A DNA stretch of 64,000 bases from Eopsaltria australis (Eukaryota > Chordata > Aves > Passeriformes > Petroicidae): contig JAVTVJ010000545.1 in the NCBI GenBank assembly GCA_034509425.1, forward strand, positions 124,001 to 188,000, given 5' to 3'. Position 1 is the first letter of the stretch. Every line of letters starts with the position of its first letter. Under the pieces are notes generated by a model. It was given only the letters and a program-made list of their open reading frames with translations, had not been told where the DNA came from and searched no databases. Below are positions 1-13,375 of the stretch, in pieces. The position numbers were made by a program, and so were the translations under genes.

Positions 1-49
1 GGATACAACAGAAACATCAGAGTAATGGAGAAGGCTGAGGTGTGCCCTC

Positions 50-128
50 AGCACAATCTACACCTTCCTCAAGGGGAGCAGTGGAACAGGAGGGGCTGGG
101 CTCCTCCTTGGTGACCAGAAACAGGACC
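50..128 (+). mobile_element. Possible CR1 fragment (late ORF2 region)
   Basis: The stretch with GGGCTCCTCCTTGGTGACC followed by AGAAACAGGACC resembles the CR1 segment just upstream of the RT C-terminus, as I recall it. The match is short and interrupted, so this is a weak call. Confidence 0.3.
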
Positions 129-3100
129 AAACAAAACTGAATGAAGTTGATTCTGAAATTTTGTTATTTCACTTTCCAGGGCTTTCCATCTCTGAATCAA
201 TTGCTTTTGAGGGGTATCCATCTGCTTCCAAAGCCTCTGAAGAAACTGCATAGAGGGTCTGTTCTCTACCCTTTCTCTTCCACAACTATCTCACCTGTAA
301 ATTGAAGAATCTTTGTGTAACCGCTAGTAATTAGAAACATTCTTCTACATATTTTATCCCAGCTCTGTTTTACCACATTCAGACATACCTTAGCATCAAA
401 TCAAACTTCTCATGGCTCCTAGACCACTTTCACTGCTTGCTTCATTGCCCAAGGATATCCTTCTGCAGCCCAAATTTTAGGTGCCACCAACTCTCCTTGT
501 CTTGCTAACAGACTGCTGATTAGTTTTATTTTCTTTATAAAACCTCTATAACAAGTTAGACATTATCAGAGATGGTTTGTTAGCCCATTAACAGCTTTGA
601 CTACCAGTTCATATTCTAAAACACCAGAAAAGTGTTTCTTTGTCATTATTTTCCCTTCTCTCTACCATGGTGTCACCTCTGTCCTTGTCAGAAATCTTTT
701 ATATGTCCTCAATAAGAACCCCTTGTGAGTAAGAACCCATAAAAACTTTCAGTGCTGAATCCATTCATCCAGGCTGATGGGGTGCACAAATAAGCACTGA
801 ACCTGCCACATATCCATCACCAAATTTTTGAGTACTTTAAATGTGTTAATACTCTGGAACAGCGTTAAAGTGTCTTATTTTCAGAAAAGGTGAATTAAAA
901 AGGGTCTTGCCAGTAACCCCTCAGAGTATGACACTGCAGTACATGAGTACTGGAGCATCACAGGGGACACTAGTGTTTGATTTTCCTTTTGCCATGTTTT
1001 TGAGAAAAACTCTAAGTACCTATTAACTGCAATTTCTATCAAACACACACTACTACATTATTGGCAGTAAATACACTCAGTAAATCCTACCTCCTAGCCA
1101 GGTGCTGTTATTGTCACTTCCAGACAGGCTTCAGTAACAACATGATCATCTATGCACTTGGGTCCATTGTGCCCTGCTCTCAGAGAAACATTCTATTACC
1201 AGATTATTATTGCTTCAAGAAAATTTGAAATATTTGTTTCATCGTTATAATCACTTTGGGTTTGATTTTCCTGAGTTTACTGATCTGGCAGTGGTGAATC
1301 CAGTGAAGGAAGTTAACCCTTCCCCATTAAACACACAAGTAATTTAGATTGTTAAATTCTGAATAATTTTACTCCCAAAGTTGGGTAATTATCTGTGGGC
1401 TGTGCATTAAAAAAAGGCTTTTAAATCTGTGTCGTGGACTAGACTAAGTAAAGCAAATCACAGTAACTCAGTATCTTTTATTTCACTACAAAATGGGAGG
1501 AATGATCTAATTTAATTCACATACCACATCATCCCTTGAAGATACTGTCATGAAAGCTGTTTTTGTTGGAATCTAACTCTCCTCTCATGACATTATTTCA
1601 TTACTTATACTTGCAATTCAGTGTATGAGTAAGAAGAAAACACAAAATGAAGCACGATTTCTATAAAACTATAAACACACTAGAGAAGGGGAGAAAAAGT
1701 CTCTAACAAAAGTGTCAGAAGGTGCTAAGGTGGTTTGTAAACACTGTGGAGTAACGATAGAAGATGACTGATGTCTAAAAGCATGCAAAGTCTACCTTAC
1801 TGTGTCCACTTACAGTATCAATAAAGTACTGAATTTTGTGATTAACATCTTTGTTTGAATCCAGAATTGATTGTGTGCAAAAACATTCTCAAGAAAATCT
1901 AATACCACTTAGAACTACGCTACACAGTGTTAGATTCAATTTTATTTCTGAATGTTCGAAGGAATTCACAAGTACCAATCTAATCATTGATTCTCACTGA
2001 AATAGTATTTTACCAACTTAGATAACTTAGATACTTCCTCTTTGGCCTTTGTTAGCAATAATATTTGACATTTTACTTTCTAGTAGTTCCACAGTGCTTC
2101 TACGATTTATTTCCAGCAAACTAAGTTTCAAACTAAGTTTATTTCCAGCACTGTCCTTGACCACAGTAGCAGGGACAGCATCTTACACTCATCGCCAGAT
2201 GCCCTCAGCAAAAGCCACTTTGATAATTTCATTTATCACTTTCTCTGCTCTAGAACCACAGTGATTTTTATTTCAAGTTCAGCCTATCACTGGATGCTTG
2301 AGTTAGGAAAATTATGCTGATAATGAAATCACAACTAGAGTCAGTTCACAGCTTTCCTTCACTTTCAGTGAAACAAAAATTGTAACAGTTTATAGTATGA
2401 AGATCCTTTTCACTATCTCCCCCCCGAAACACTAAATGGGAGAATACCTTTAAATTAAAAATCCTCACAAAATTTAGGACCAGTTCTTGAACACTATATT
2501 ATTCAATGAGGAAACACTTTGAATTCTTTAATTTTAGCTTCTATCATTCTATGAATCTGCAGGGATTTACACTGCTCAATAAATAGACCAAACAAATTTA
2601 GCTACCAGATGTTGATATATTAGCTTCATTTGAGCACAGCCAGCTACATTCAATGTTCCTCAAACAGTAAATATTTTTATTTTATATTAGACATCTGAAA
2701 AATAACAGGCTTTGTATTTCGGTGCTGGCATTTTAAAATAATAAACCAGTGACATCCAGATACAACTCAGAACTCAGATTCCTGACTTTTCATCCTTTTT
2801 GGAAAAAAAAAAAAAGTCACCACTGAGTTAACACTCATACACAAGTTTTTTTTTTTATTTATATTTTAGAACAGTAATACCTATGTTCACGTTTCAATTC
2901 CGTGAAAAATGGGAGACCACAAAACTAAAACAAAACACAGTGAACATAAATAATATTTGCCTTTGGCCTAGATCCTTTTGCTACAGAATCTTTTGCACTT
3001 CACTACCTACAAGTTCTCAAGAAGTTATTCTTAAAAAAAACCCAAACAAACCAGGTCATTCCAGGCATGGCAGGAAAGCAGCTGGAAGCTGTGAATACAC

Positions 3101-3448
3101 TGCAGCAGTGATCCACATCAGCTCATCTTACTTCTAACACATAAGGCAGCAAGTTCTAACTCACAACTTCTGTAGCAGTTTTATTTTTCCCCAGACAGAG
3201 TGACAGTCATTCAACCATTAGGATCCCAGCCATGCATAGACTGAAATATGAATAATAAATGGGAAAAGTAAAAAAACCCTCCACACCCTCATGAAAGCAT
3301 AAACCAGCAATCTGCCATTTCTTTAATGAGACTATTGTTTTCAAATAAAATCTCTTAATCTGGGCTGTGAACTCAGCCAGCTCTATCTTATTGCAGCCTT
3401 TCAATAACTAAGTGGAGCTGCTTATAAGAAAAAGAGAGTAATTTTATC

Positions 3449-3723
3449 AGGGTCTGTCCTGATAGGAGGGCAAGGGACAACAGCTTTCAGTTGAAGAGGG
3501 AAGGCTGAGATTGGACATAAGGCAGGAATTTATGGGAGGGTGGTGAGACAACACTGAACAGGTTGCCCAGAGAAGTTGGAGATGCCCCATTCCTGGCAGT
3601 GTTCAAGGCCAGGGTGGGACTTTGAACAATCTGGTTCTAGAGGAAGGTGTCCTGCCCATGGCAGAAGGTGAAATGAGATGGTCTTTAAAGGTTCCTTCCA
3701 ACCCAAACCATTCTGTGATTCTA
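3449..3723 (+). mobile_element. CR1 LINE 3' end fragment
   Basis: This is about 275 bp of the CR1 3' end in sense orientation. It shows the late ORF2 signature (AACAGGTTGCCCAGAGAAG) and the 3' UTR motifs CCCATGGCAG and GGTTCCTTCCAACCC. It ends in TTCTGTGATTCTA, the degenerate 8-bp terminal repeat of CR1. It is 5'-truncated, as most copies are. Confidence 0.88.
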
Positions 3724-3977
3724 GTACTGATTTCTAGCCATAAGTGACATGAAATGGTTCCCCCCATTGCAACTCCAAGGTATCAAGAAACTTTTAGCCA
3801 AATTCTTAGATTTATTTTTATCACCCTCTAGATTTTCACTTCTCTAAAACATCTTAGCTGGAGTCACAATTGAGTGATCCTTGAATCTTATTTTTATTCT
3901 TAAAACAGCATGAAATTTTAGAGAGAAAATGATGCTTTAGTTGCAAAATCTCCTCAGAGGTATACAATAATATGTAT

Positions 3978-4066
3978 AGAGTCACAGAAAGGCTTAGGTT
4001 GGAAGGGACCTTAAAGATCATCAAATTCCAACTCAGCTGCCATGGGCAAGGTCACCTTCACTAGAA
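3978..4066 (-). mobile_element. CR1 LINE 3' tail fragment
   Basis: The sequence AGGTTGGAAGGGACCTTAAA, followed by GATCATCAAATTCCAAC and GCCATGGGCAAGG, is the reverse complement of the CR1 3' UTR. Only about 90 bp remain. Its orientation is opposite to the copy 250 bp to the left, so the two are separate insertions. Confidence 0.85.
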
Positions 4067-6027
4067 TGTTAACATATGTGTATTTTAAGTCTTCAGTTAA
4101 TCAGAAATGAAAATCCACATTTTGGTTGCTATAGTTAATAATGCACAGATTCAGTACAGGAATACAAATGCAGTAAAGAAACACTGATTCCTAAGGAGTT
4201 GCATTTTCTAGCTTCTCACCTTAACAGCATCCACATTAAACACCACGGATCCTCTAAGCTTGCTATCACAAAAAATTAAAAAGCAACTGATATGATCATT
4301 TTATACAGTTGCCTCCAAAAAAGAATTTAAGATCATCATAAAAACACAGTAATAAAACCAGACTTTCACCACTTGTCCTTCCTGTTGTATAGAAGAGAAG
4401 TTATGTCAAAATAGTTTTAAGTGCTCAGCATGAACACTACAGAAAACAGAAGTGCTGTGATTACATCTGAAGGTCATCTTCAATGGTACTAGGGACAAAA
4501 ACTGGGTGCAAGGTGGGGGAAAAAGAAATAGGTACAGGAAGCAGCAGTACCCTCCAAGATCAATGATGAGAAAAGAACTTTCCTGAATGTAAAGCTTGCA
4601 ACACACACACAGAGCTCTTCCAGAGCAAATTCCATCCAGTCACCCACAAAACCTCACTTGGCTCTAGACTGATAAAGCGTTAGTCAAGAAAATCTGGAAC
4701 AATCCAGAAAAAAAGAATAAAGAGTTGCCATACCACAACCATTAGGAAATTACTTACCACACACAGGAATGCCTGCAAACAAACTAGAATTTTTGTATGC
4801 AAACATAAATGTACTGTTTTCTACAAAATAAAATTGTTATGGAGCTAAAACCAGATTAGATAAAATGAATTATATCCAGTTCCCACGTCTGATAAGGAGC
4901 AAAAACCACGTAAATTAGTACTTTTTTTTCTTAAACTAAAACTATTCAGGAGTAACAAAGGTTTCAAAAGTGGGAACTTAGACACACTCAACAGGATGTT
5001 TCATGTATCAAGGCTGGTATCATAAAACCATTCTGCAGATTACAAAGAAAGGTTAGGATCAAGGTTTTAGACTTCGCTTTTACAAGTCTTCTGAGGCTCT
5101 GCTTCAGGCTTCTCCTGGATATCTCAGGGATGCTGCCTATTGAAACTGTTTTATCCAACACTGAGACAAAGCCTTTAAAGCTTTGCTTCAACAGAAGTAT
5201 TATCCACTGAAATCCATTTCTGCTAAAAAAGAATCAGAGCATTATAACTGAGTTTGAGATCTTCAGCTCAATGGCTGTAGAATCTCAGTAGCAAGAGAAC
5301 TGAATTTCACTTAAGGAATATGCTAACAGAGCACTTCAATTTGAGAGAAAAAAGTCTTGGAGTTTAAGACAAGCCTTGAAATAAGGACAAGTCAAACAGA
5401 CACCCTTTCACTTTCCTTTAGACTACACACTGAATGACGACAAAAACTCAACCTTTTACTGTCATCCCCAAATCAAATGCTAATAACATTTAAATTTACC
5501 CTGAAGACACTTCAGTACTTGGAGACCAACTATGCAGGACTCTGTGAGCTGTGTAACAGTAAATCTCTTGCATAAAATGCAGATTTGAAAAAATAACTTA
5601 CCAAAATCCAGAGGACAAAACTAGTGATGTTAGAAATGTTGTACTCTAAAAATCTGTTTATGTATGCACATACCTGGTATTAACAGTGTAAATTAGTTAT
5701 CAAGCTTTGGTGATAGAATATGACCAAACAGTATCTTCTGTATCTCAGAAATATTAGCTGAAGGACATGGAAAATGAAAAAAAACTTGAAATAGTACTGT
5801 AGATATATCTGTAGTGAGCATCTGTAGCAGAATCATTACAGGCATCTGTGGCAAAGTTACAAACAGCTATTTAAAAATCAAAATAACATTTGCAAAAAAA
5901 AAAATCTCCAAAATCAAATGAGGTCTCCAATTTGAAAGAACTCTTGTATGGCTGATTACAGTGCCAAAGGGTGAACCTTGGTATGTAATTAACACTACTC
6001 AGAACATTAAAAATCAAGAAAAGCAGA

Positions 6028-6049
6028 ATATATATATATATATATATAT
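6028..6049. repeat. (AT)11 microsatellite
   Basis: Eleven uninterrupted AT dinucleotides in intron 5. Confidence 0.95.
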
Positions 6050-7104
6050 TTCCACAGTATTACAAAATACAAGAACAACAATTTCATGATTGAGAGAAGT
6101 TTTTTCTCACACGACACAACCCACACTAAGAATAATTTCTGTAAATTAAGATTCACTCTGCATTGCATTTGAATTGTTGTCAGGATACATATAAGTAAGC
6201 AGATCTATACAAATGGATTATTTCCTTAGTGCTGCTTCTTCTAACATGCATCTGAGGTAAAATGCTTCAGAGTATTATTCAGAAATTAGTTTACAAGTTG
6301 AAACGCAAGTTTCAAGTTGCATTAACAAGAACTGTAGGCACAACAGAAGAAAAGATTACTACAGTAAGCAGTTACACTTAGGTGCTGCAGCCACAATCCC
6401 TGTACTCTGTAACATAAACAATTATGAACTTTATTTAGGTTTTGTTTCCACACTTCAGAACTTGAAGGAGTTGAAACTGTCATCTCAGTACTGCAATGAA
6501 GATGGGGGATGCTAAAGTAAAAATAAAACATCTCCTGTGACAAAGAAAAACAGTAAAAGCAGTAGACTTTGCCTACTCCCAAATCAAACAAAAGCCACTC
6601 TTCACAAAGTAAGTGCCATTCAGAGAAGAAAATCCAAATTCTACCTCCAGAGCCCTTCCGCATCATTTCATCATGACTATGAAAACTTACCAGCATCATA
6701 AAATAGGAAAACCATACTGTGTGTAAGTTGGAGATACTGCCTGAAATTCATGTCAATCGAGGTAAGACAGATTTACCAGTTTTGCAAAGCTGTGAACTCC
6801 ACAGGACCCAAACACAGACTGCACCTCAGGGGCAACTCAAGGCTAGAAATAAAGTTGCTCACAGTAGGACTGTACATCTCCCAGGCTGTGCACTGCTTCA
6901 TTACAAAGGCAGCATTCAAGTTCCATACACTATTGTTAACTCAGTGCAAATGAACCAAACTTCCATCAATAAATGAAGCTTGTTTCCCCCATCATTTGCT
7001 CTTCTTTTGGGAATTTTTCATATATTTTGCTGTTGTACTTGCGGGGAAATTGTGCTTGAAGGGAGAAGCTTGAAATATGCACATTCAAATGAAATTCCAT
7101 GTAC

Positions 7105-7244
7105 CTGGACAAAGCAGGAACAGGTACTCCTCTTGCTCGAATTGATGCTTTTCCACGAACAACTGGAACTTCTGCACTTTCTGAGCCACCATTTAAATAT
7201 GTTAATTCTTGAAGCTGTGCCTGTCTGATTTCATCATTGTAGTC
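7105..7244 (-). CDS. KHDRBS3: KHDRBS3 coding exon 5 (QUA2 and start of RG-rich region)
   Basis: This exon encodes residues 158-203 plus two bases of codon 204. It starts [20 protein letters not shown], which is the QUA2 helix and linker. It continues [26 protein letters not shown], the start of the RG/proline-rich tail used in other STAR proteins for arginine methylation and SH3 or WW contacts. No open frame longer than 60 codons covers it because splice sites interrupt it, so I translated it by hand. The acceptor is TTTTAG, and the donor is CAG followed by GTACAT, which lacks G at +5. The intron is phase 2. It is the last exon inside the window; the tyrosine-rich C-terminal exons are not present to the left. 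Confidence 0.93.
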
Positions 7245-7628
7245 CTAAAACAAGGGGGAGGCAGAGTGAGAAAAAATATCAAATTGTTTATCCAGCATTC
7301 TCAGCAAACACTGCTCCTGAAAGTTTCCTCTTAAAAAGCTGAACATTCCACTGAAAAAGTTTAATATGCGTAATAAGATAGGAATAATATTCAGTCCAAA
7401 CATTATTAAAGAATTCTACATAATAACTGCCGTTTTTGCTCAGGCATGTTTTTCTTTCGCTTTACACATTATTTTTATGTAGTTTTACTAATTAAAATGG
7501 CAATATTAAAATGCTGCAGAGATAGGAGGAAACCAGAAAACAGAAAAAACAAGATTCCGTATGCTGAACTGAGATCCAGTTTGTAGTTCCAGCTGTAGAA
7601 TGACTGTGTATTAAAAGAAGGAAAAGAG

Positions 7629-7647
7629 GAGAGAGAGAGAGAGAGAG
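7629..7647. repeat. (GA)n microsatellite
   Basis: Nineteen nucleotides of uninterrupted GA repeat in intron 4, about 385 bp from exon 5. On the transcribed (minus) strand it reads as a CT pyrimidine tract. Confidence 0.93.
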
Positions 7648-10245
7648 TTGAAAAAGAGTGAAGAATAAACACACTGTTGAAAGCAGCATATGAAAATGAA
7701 GGAATAGATTAGGAATCTGCACTTCTAAAGTCAGGGGTTATAGAATAAACACAGGAATTCATCCAATACACACATGCACTGTTATCTAATAAGAGCTCAA
7801 AAAATTAAATTCTATAATATGCAATGGTAAAAATGCCAAGGATATATGGCTTACTTCTGTCTGCACAAATCCTCTACTCTCAAGGTCTAGCAAAAAGAAA
7901 GCTCAGGTTTTTATACACAGAATTAATATGGTGCTTCTCAAGCACAGTTTTCAGGGACCTTGAGTCAACCTCCGAAACAAGCAGAGCACACACGAATAAA
8001 ACAGACCCAGCACTGAACTCTTGAGATGCAAGTATTTTTCTATCATTTCTCCTTCACTTAAAGTGAGCCAAGCAGAATGCAGCCATAAAGGTGAATTAAA
8101 GATAACTATTTTACCCAAGGTGCATACAAACTGAGTATCAAAACATTTATAGGTGCTCCCATAGGAACAAAGGGATACTTCTGATACAAGAGGTCTTCTG
8201 CAAATCCTCCCATTTCAAGAAGGAAGGTTTGTTTTAACACCACCCATTTTACAATTCAATGACAAAACAAAGAATCTGCATCTCACTGCAAATCTGAGTT
8301 TATTACATTTATTCACTAGACAGGGACCAAAAGATTGTAAGGCAGTCTCACAGACTTTGAAACATAACCCTGCATTGAAAGGAGATTAAAACTTCCATGA
8401 ATTCAAATATCTCAATTATCCTTGAAACAGTCTGCATCTCCTAGACTTCTATAAATGGAAGTAAAAAAGTTTTCCTTTACATGCCATTGCTGAAGAAACT
8501 TACTGGTGTTAAAAGAAGCACCATAAAAGCATTTTGTCCAAACTGCCTTAAATAGGTTCTGAAATTTAACTCCAAACTGCCCACCTGAGATCATCCTCTA
8601 TTTAGCAGCAGAAACTAAACAGCAAATACAAAAAAGGTCTAGAAGACTGAAATAACTGTTTCAAATGGCATAATTGAAGCTTTTGAGAGACAGATTCCAT
8701 TACTGAATGGCCAGGACCCAATACATAGCCAATCAATCACAGGGAGTAGACTAAAAACAGGGAACTGAACACTATTCTGGCCAGCTACTGTACAGAAGGC
8801 CACTTTATATTTTTTATTTGTTGCTAGATCAGAACTGGCTACAAATGCAAAATTCTATGTACGGTACAGAACTTTAATCTTGACACAAAATGTCAAGAAA
8901 CTGTACCACCAACATACAATATCAAAGTTCTGACAGCCTGTATCAGATGCCCTTTATAATTTCTTCACAAAAACATCTTTTTCAGAACTGAGCCCCTGGA
9001 AAAACACCTTTGATCATTTTATACTCAGTTCATTTAATTCCTTAGCAAAGATGTGCTCGGGTCGCCACTGTGTGCGTTGGGTCCCTTTTCTTTTCTCCCT
9101 GATGCTTTCTCACTTTCCTGCAGCACATTACCAGACACAGCAGCAGCCTCAGGTCACAGACAAAGGCTCCAGTGTGCACAGCACAGAACACACGGCCCTT
9201 ATCACACACGCCAGAGGCAGCAGGAGGATGCAGAGTGAAGGGGCAGTACAAGGCAGCCACGATAAGCTGCAGTGTTAATCCATTAGACTCTGAAATGGAT
9301 TCCTCAATTAAAAGTAGCAGATGGTCAATTTATGAATACTCACTGCTGGAAACAGCACACTTCAAGTCAAATTAAGCAGACAATCTTTTCCCGACCTAGA
9401 AGATGGACATGGAAACCCTTTAGACTGCATCCCTCCTCTGAATAGCTTAGGCAGTGGCAGCACTTGAATTTCAGTCAAATGCTGCTGCTGAAATTCCAAC
9501 TCAACAGGTGTACTCATTTTATGAATAGATTGCCTACTCTAACTACAGTCTTATCCAAACATGGAGAGTGCATTTACATCAAAATCCATGCAAGAGATTT
9601 TCATCCCACAAGTCCCCATACTTACATAATCTAACTAAACATTCTTTAAAATTTTATCTATGATTTTCACCCAGCCAGATCAACTCACTGGCAGCAGTTC
9701 TTCTTGGGATCACTCTAGCTTAAGACTTTATTTCAATTTATCACTCAAAGTTATTAGCAAAGCTATTTATTTATATCATGTTAGGACCGATCCCTATAAA
9801 ACCCTGTGCAGCTCTGCAAAGAACTCAAGTAGATCTTTATCCTGACAGTGAGCAATCAGTAATTACCAGGTTTCCAACCACCCTTTTATACCTTAAGTTA
9901 TTTGCCAACTGACTTAAGGAAAAATCTGCAAGAGCTTCCAAAGGCCACCGAGCTCTTCAAAATGTCATTAAATGCTATTTCATCACCACATCTTACAAAC
10001 CAAATATGCAGAAGGTAAGACAGGCTACAGGAAAAGGTGGTGAATTCTGCTCACATTGTCATATAACTGGTATAGATTGTTCTCTCAAAGACACTTCTAT
10101 ACTTTGCTCTAAAGACAAGGAAAACAAGAAACTCTGGTAACCAATGGCAAAGGGTAATTAGTGCTGTATCTGTCAGAAGACAAATGACTGCCACTACTCA
10201 AAAATTAAGTAAAATAGACTAAGTTCTAAAGGCTAAAACTGCCAT

Positions 10246-10376
10246 AACCATAGAACGGTTTGGGATGGAAGGGCCTTTAACACCATCTCATTGCAACTCT
10301 CCTGCCATGGGCAGGGATACCTTCCACTAGACCAGGTTGCTCAGGGCCCCATCCAGCCTGGCCTTGAAACCATGGT
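10246..10376 (-). mobile_element. CR1 LINE 3' tail fragment
   Basis: This is an antisense CR1 3' UTR with CATAGAACGGTTTGGGATGG, TGCCATGGGCAGGGATACC and ACTAGACCAGGTTGCTCAGG in the family order. It is about 130 bp long and truncated inside the late ORF2 region. Confidence 0.88.
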
Positions 10377-12030
10377 ATAATAAAACAACCAGGGGCAGGT
10401 GAGATTGAAAGTAACTGGCTTTTTGACCTGACAGAAGTAATTCTGAGATAATTAATATCAAACACAGCACCCACCAATCTAATACTCATACAGAGCACTG
10501 ACCAGAGAGTCTGGCCAGAATAAAGGGACTGGCTAATTTAAAGGAAGACAAAAGAATACACTTAAAGTCAGAAGCCACAATTCTAACTGCAGAAGAAAGA
10601 TAAGACTCAAGACAACCTAAGCACAGCCAGAAATACCCTCTAAATCAGTTTTTATGTTATGGGTTGAGTAATGCCAATATTTTAAATGAAATTACACCAC
10701 TGCAGCTGCTTGAGGTTAAACTTCAATGCAAGGATGCTTGCCCATGGAGCTGAATATCCAGTAAAAGCAGCTGAGGCATTTTTGCTATAGTCAGCTACCA
10801 CAAGAACATTCTATATTCTGCATTCTAGCATCAAATGTGATGTTATGTTCAGCACTGATCTGAAAAATGAACAATAACCATATTCATAAACTAGGTTCAG
10901 CATCTAAAACTGTAGGAAGGCATAGTTACCTCACATTGTAAGGAGAATGCAAATTATGATCATAATCATATATACTCATAGCAGGACATCTTCCCTGAAA
11001 TAAAACAAGTAATTTCCTAAGAAAGCCACAACAGACCTTGCAGAAAATAAAAACCAAGTTACATTTGCAGCAGTGAGACAAACAGTAGTTGTAGAGCAGA
11101 AAAAAGCGGCTCCTTATTCCTTCAGTGGCTGCTGCAAGGGGGGGCAGGCGAAAGAGATTAAGGCATTTAGAGCAATTCTGATAAGATTACATTTGAAAAG
11201 CCAAAGGGAAATTAAGACAGCATTGGCTTGATCCCACAGTTCAGAAAAGATTATGTAGCATCAGTTCAGCTCAGTGTAATAAAGATGCAATGGAAAGATG
11301 CAAGATGGAAAAGTGTATAACCACCAGTCAATGGAATTGCTCATTATCAGTCTGTAATTCTACTGGCTTAACACACTAATGACCAGGTTTTGATAAGCTT
11401 ACTTCATTTATGGCAACATTAGGGAAATCATGCTCAAAGAAAAATAAGAACTCTGATAGAGGGGTCAAACACTTCCTTCCTTCCAGCATGTGCAAGAAGC
11501 ATTTATCGAATTGAACATATTTCCATCTAAAAAAAAGGCAGCTGTTTGCTATCTGGAACAGTCGAGAACTTAATTCTCCCTTATCTCCTCCACAACATTA
11601 AATCATTAATCGTGTAAACACAGTGACCTCTGACATTAGGACAGTCCAACATTCCTACAAATATTCTGTTGAGTATCCCCCATCTGATCAGTTAGGCTGT
11701 CTGAACAGCAGTATGCTCATTCACTTCTTTTCATATGCATCAAGAAAAAAGCCATTTGGAACCTCCGGACACATTTATGTGATGCTTGATTTTTTTATGA
11801 GAACATAATGCCCAGGACATCTTTGTTTTTAAACTGTCCTAAAGTGCATCTACATTGGGATTATTTCACAACAGCACATATTTCTAATGAACCCCCTGAC
11901 AACTGTCATTTATCATGCTTTGGTTCATGCCATGGTGCAGTATTGGGGCACGTGAACTCGTTTTATTCAGACAAAAACAGGTCAGAAGAAACAAGGAGCA
12001 CACAGCTCCAGTCACCTGGAGATGTAGTTT

Positions 12031-12220
12031 CATAAAACACCCTGAGTTGGAAGGGACCCACAGGGATCATTTAGGTCCAAACCCTGGCCCTGCACAGGAC
12101 ACCCCTAGAATCCCACCATGTGCCTGCGAGTGTTGTCCATTTCTTGAACTCTGTCAGGCTTGGTGCTGTGACCATTTACCTGGGGAGCCTCTTCTGGTGC
12201 CCTGCCACTCTCTGGGTGGT
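12031..12220 (-). mobile_element. CR1 LINE 3' fragment, subfamily with GCACAGGACACCCC
   Basis: The motifs GAGTTGGAAGGGACCCACAG, CCTGCACAGGACACCCCTAG and GCTTGGTGCTGTGACC, in order, mark the CR1 subfamily also seen here at 43440-43930. The copy is antisense, about 190 bp and 5'-truncated. The overlapping plus-strand frames are shadows of it. Confidence 0.85.
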
Positions 12221-13207
12221 TTCATCGATGTGGACTAGGTTTGGTACCAACTATAATTCCCAAAACACATACAGGAGCACTGTCATGTCATCAGCACCAA
12301 CTGCAAGAGACATCCCCAGCTGGTCCCCAGTACAGCCAGTCAGACACTTCCAAGCTGCTGTCACTCAGATATATGCCTCAGGAAACTTTCTTCACCCAGG
12401 TCCCCACACTTCCCAGATCTGACACAGAGTAACACCTGGGTAACATTTTCAGCAGTAAAAATAAACAAATCAATGCACCTTGAGAATGCTCTGTTTTCTA
12501 TACTCATTCCTTTGATCACCAATAAAGACTGAAGAAATGTTCACTCAAGAGCTAAACAGTTGGAAACTTCACACACAGAAACATCACCTGAAGTGCCCCA
12601 GAGCTTCCTAAGAGAGGTTGGATTGTTTCAAGTAGTTTAATAAGCAGTAAGGCCGGCTCTTACACGAGGAGCAGATAAAGTTTTCTACAGAAGATATTAG
12701 AAACCCATTAACTAGAAATACCCCAAACCTGGAGTACAAAACCGTACTGGAAACCAAATGTCACTTCATATATCGATACAATGGAAGCCGAAGTATACAT
12801 CAGAAGACAAGAATAGTTCATATATTGTGATAAAAGTAAAGATACAAGATGAACCTGTATTGATTCTCAGCACTCAACACTAAACCAGGATTACAGGTGA
12901 TAGAAATACTACAACTTCAAATGTATTAATTCTTAAACAGAAGTGATGCTTCATGTGCACCAAGAAAACAGAAAAGGCACACATTTTACAGATTTTTACA
13001 ATTATTTGTAGCCTGTGATACTTTGCATATGACTAGTTAAGCAAGAATAAGTTTCTCTTCTACTGTAGTTCAGATCATGAGATTTGTGTGGACAGTTATA
13101 GATTCACCCAGTAACTGCCTGTATCAAAATGCAAAGTATTTCACAATCATCATTTCTTTCAGAAAGGAAATTAAGCAACATGATCTGATCAATATTGTGC
13201 ACTGCTC

Positions 13208-13300
13208 AGAATCATAGAACAGTTAGGGCTGGAAGGGACCTTAAACATCATTAGTCCCAACCCCCTGCGATGGGCAGGAACACCTTCACTAGACCAGCTT
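13208..13300 (-). mobile_element. CR1 LINE 3' tail fragment near exon 4
   Basis: The sequence AATCATAGAACAGTTAGGGC, followed by TGGAAGGGACCTTAAACATC and GATGGGCAGGAACACC, is a CR1 3' UTR in antisense. It is roughly 90 bp long and ends about 75 bp from the exon 4 donor side of intron 4. Confidence 0.85.
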
Positions 13301-13375
13301 ACTTCACTACACCAGTTTTAGAGATAACATTCCTCACTCAAGATTACCAGAATTCTCATTAAAAAAAATACTAAC

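Larger units (their letters stand above)
1..7104 (-). other. KHDRBS3 intron 5 (start of intron; left end outside window)
   Basis: This is AT-rich intronic sequence with no coding exon that I can recognise. In particular, no RG-rich, proline-rich or YGxYDYDDGY-like C-terminal exon of KHDRBS3 is present on the minus strand. It holds three CR1 fragments, listed separately, an (AT)11 microsatellite at 6028-6049 and several A/T runs. The open frames of 60-125 codons here, such as minus-strand 6322-6699, show no domain or composition typical of protein. Confidence 0.75.
7245..13375 (-). other. KHDRBS3 intron 4
   Basis: This 6.1-kb intron contains a GA microsatellite at 7629-7647 and three short CR1 3'-end fragments (10246-10376, 12031-12220, 13208-13300). 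No other exon or RNA gene is recognisable. The interval 13208-13300 puts one CR1 tail within 80 bp of the exon 4 donor. Confidence 0.8.

Noticed and set aside
6322..6699. Minus-strand 125-codon frame in intron 5
   Set aside because: The peptide has no recognisable domain and an irregular composition. It is intronic AT-rich DNA, where frames of this length arise by chance.
1..7104. Search for KHDRBS3 C-terminal exons (RG-rich and YGxYDYDD-like)
   Set aside because: No minus-strand stretch encodes these; the exons should lie left of the window.
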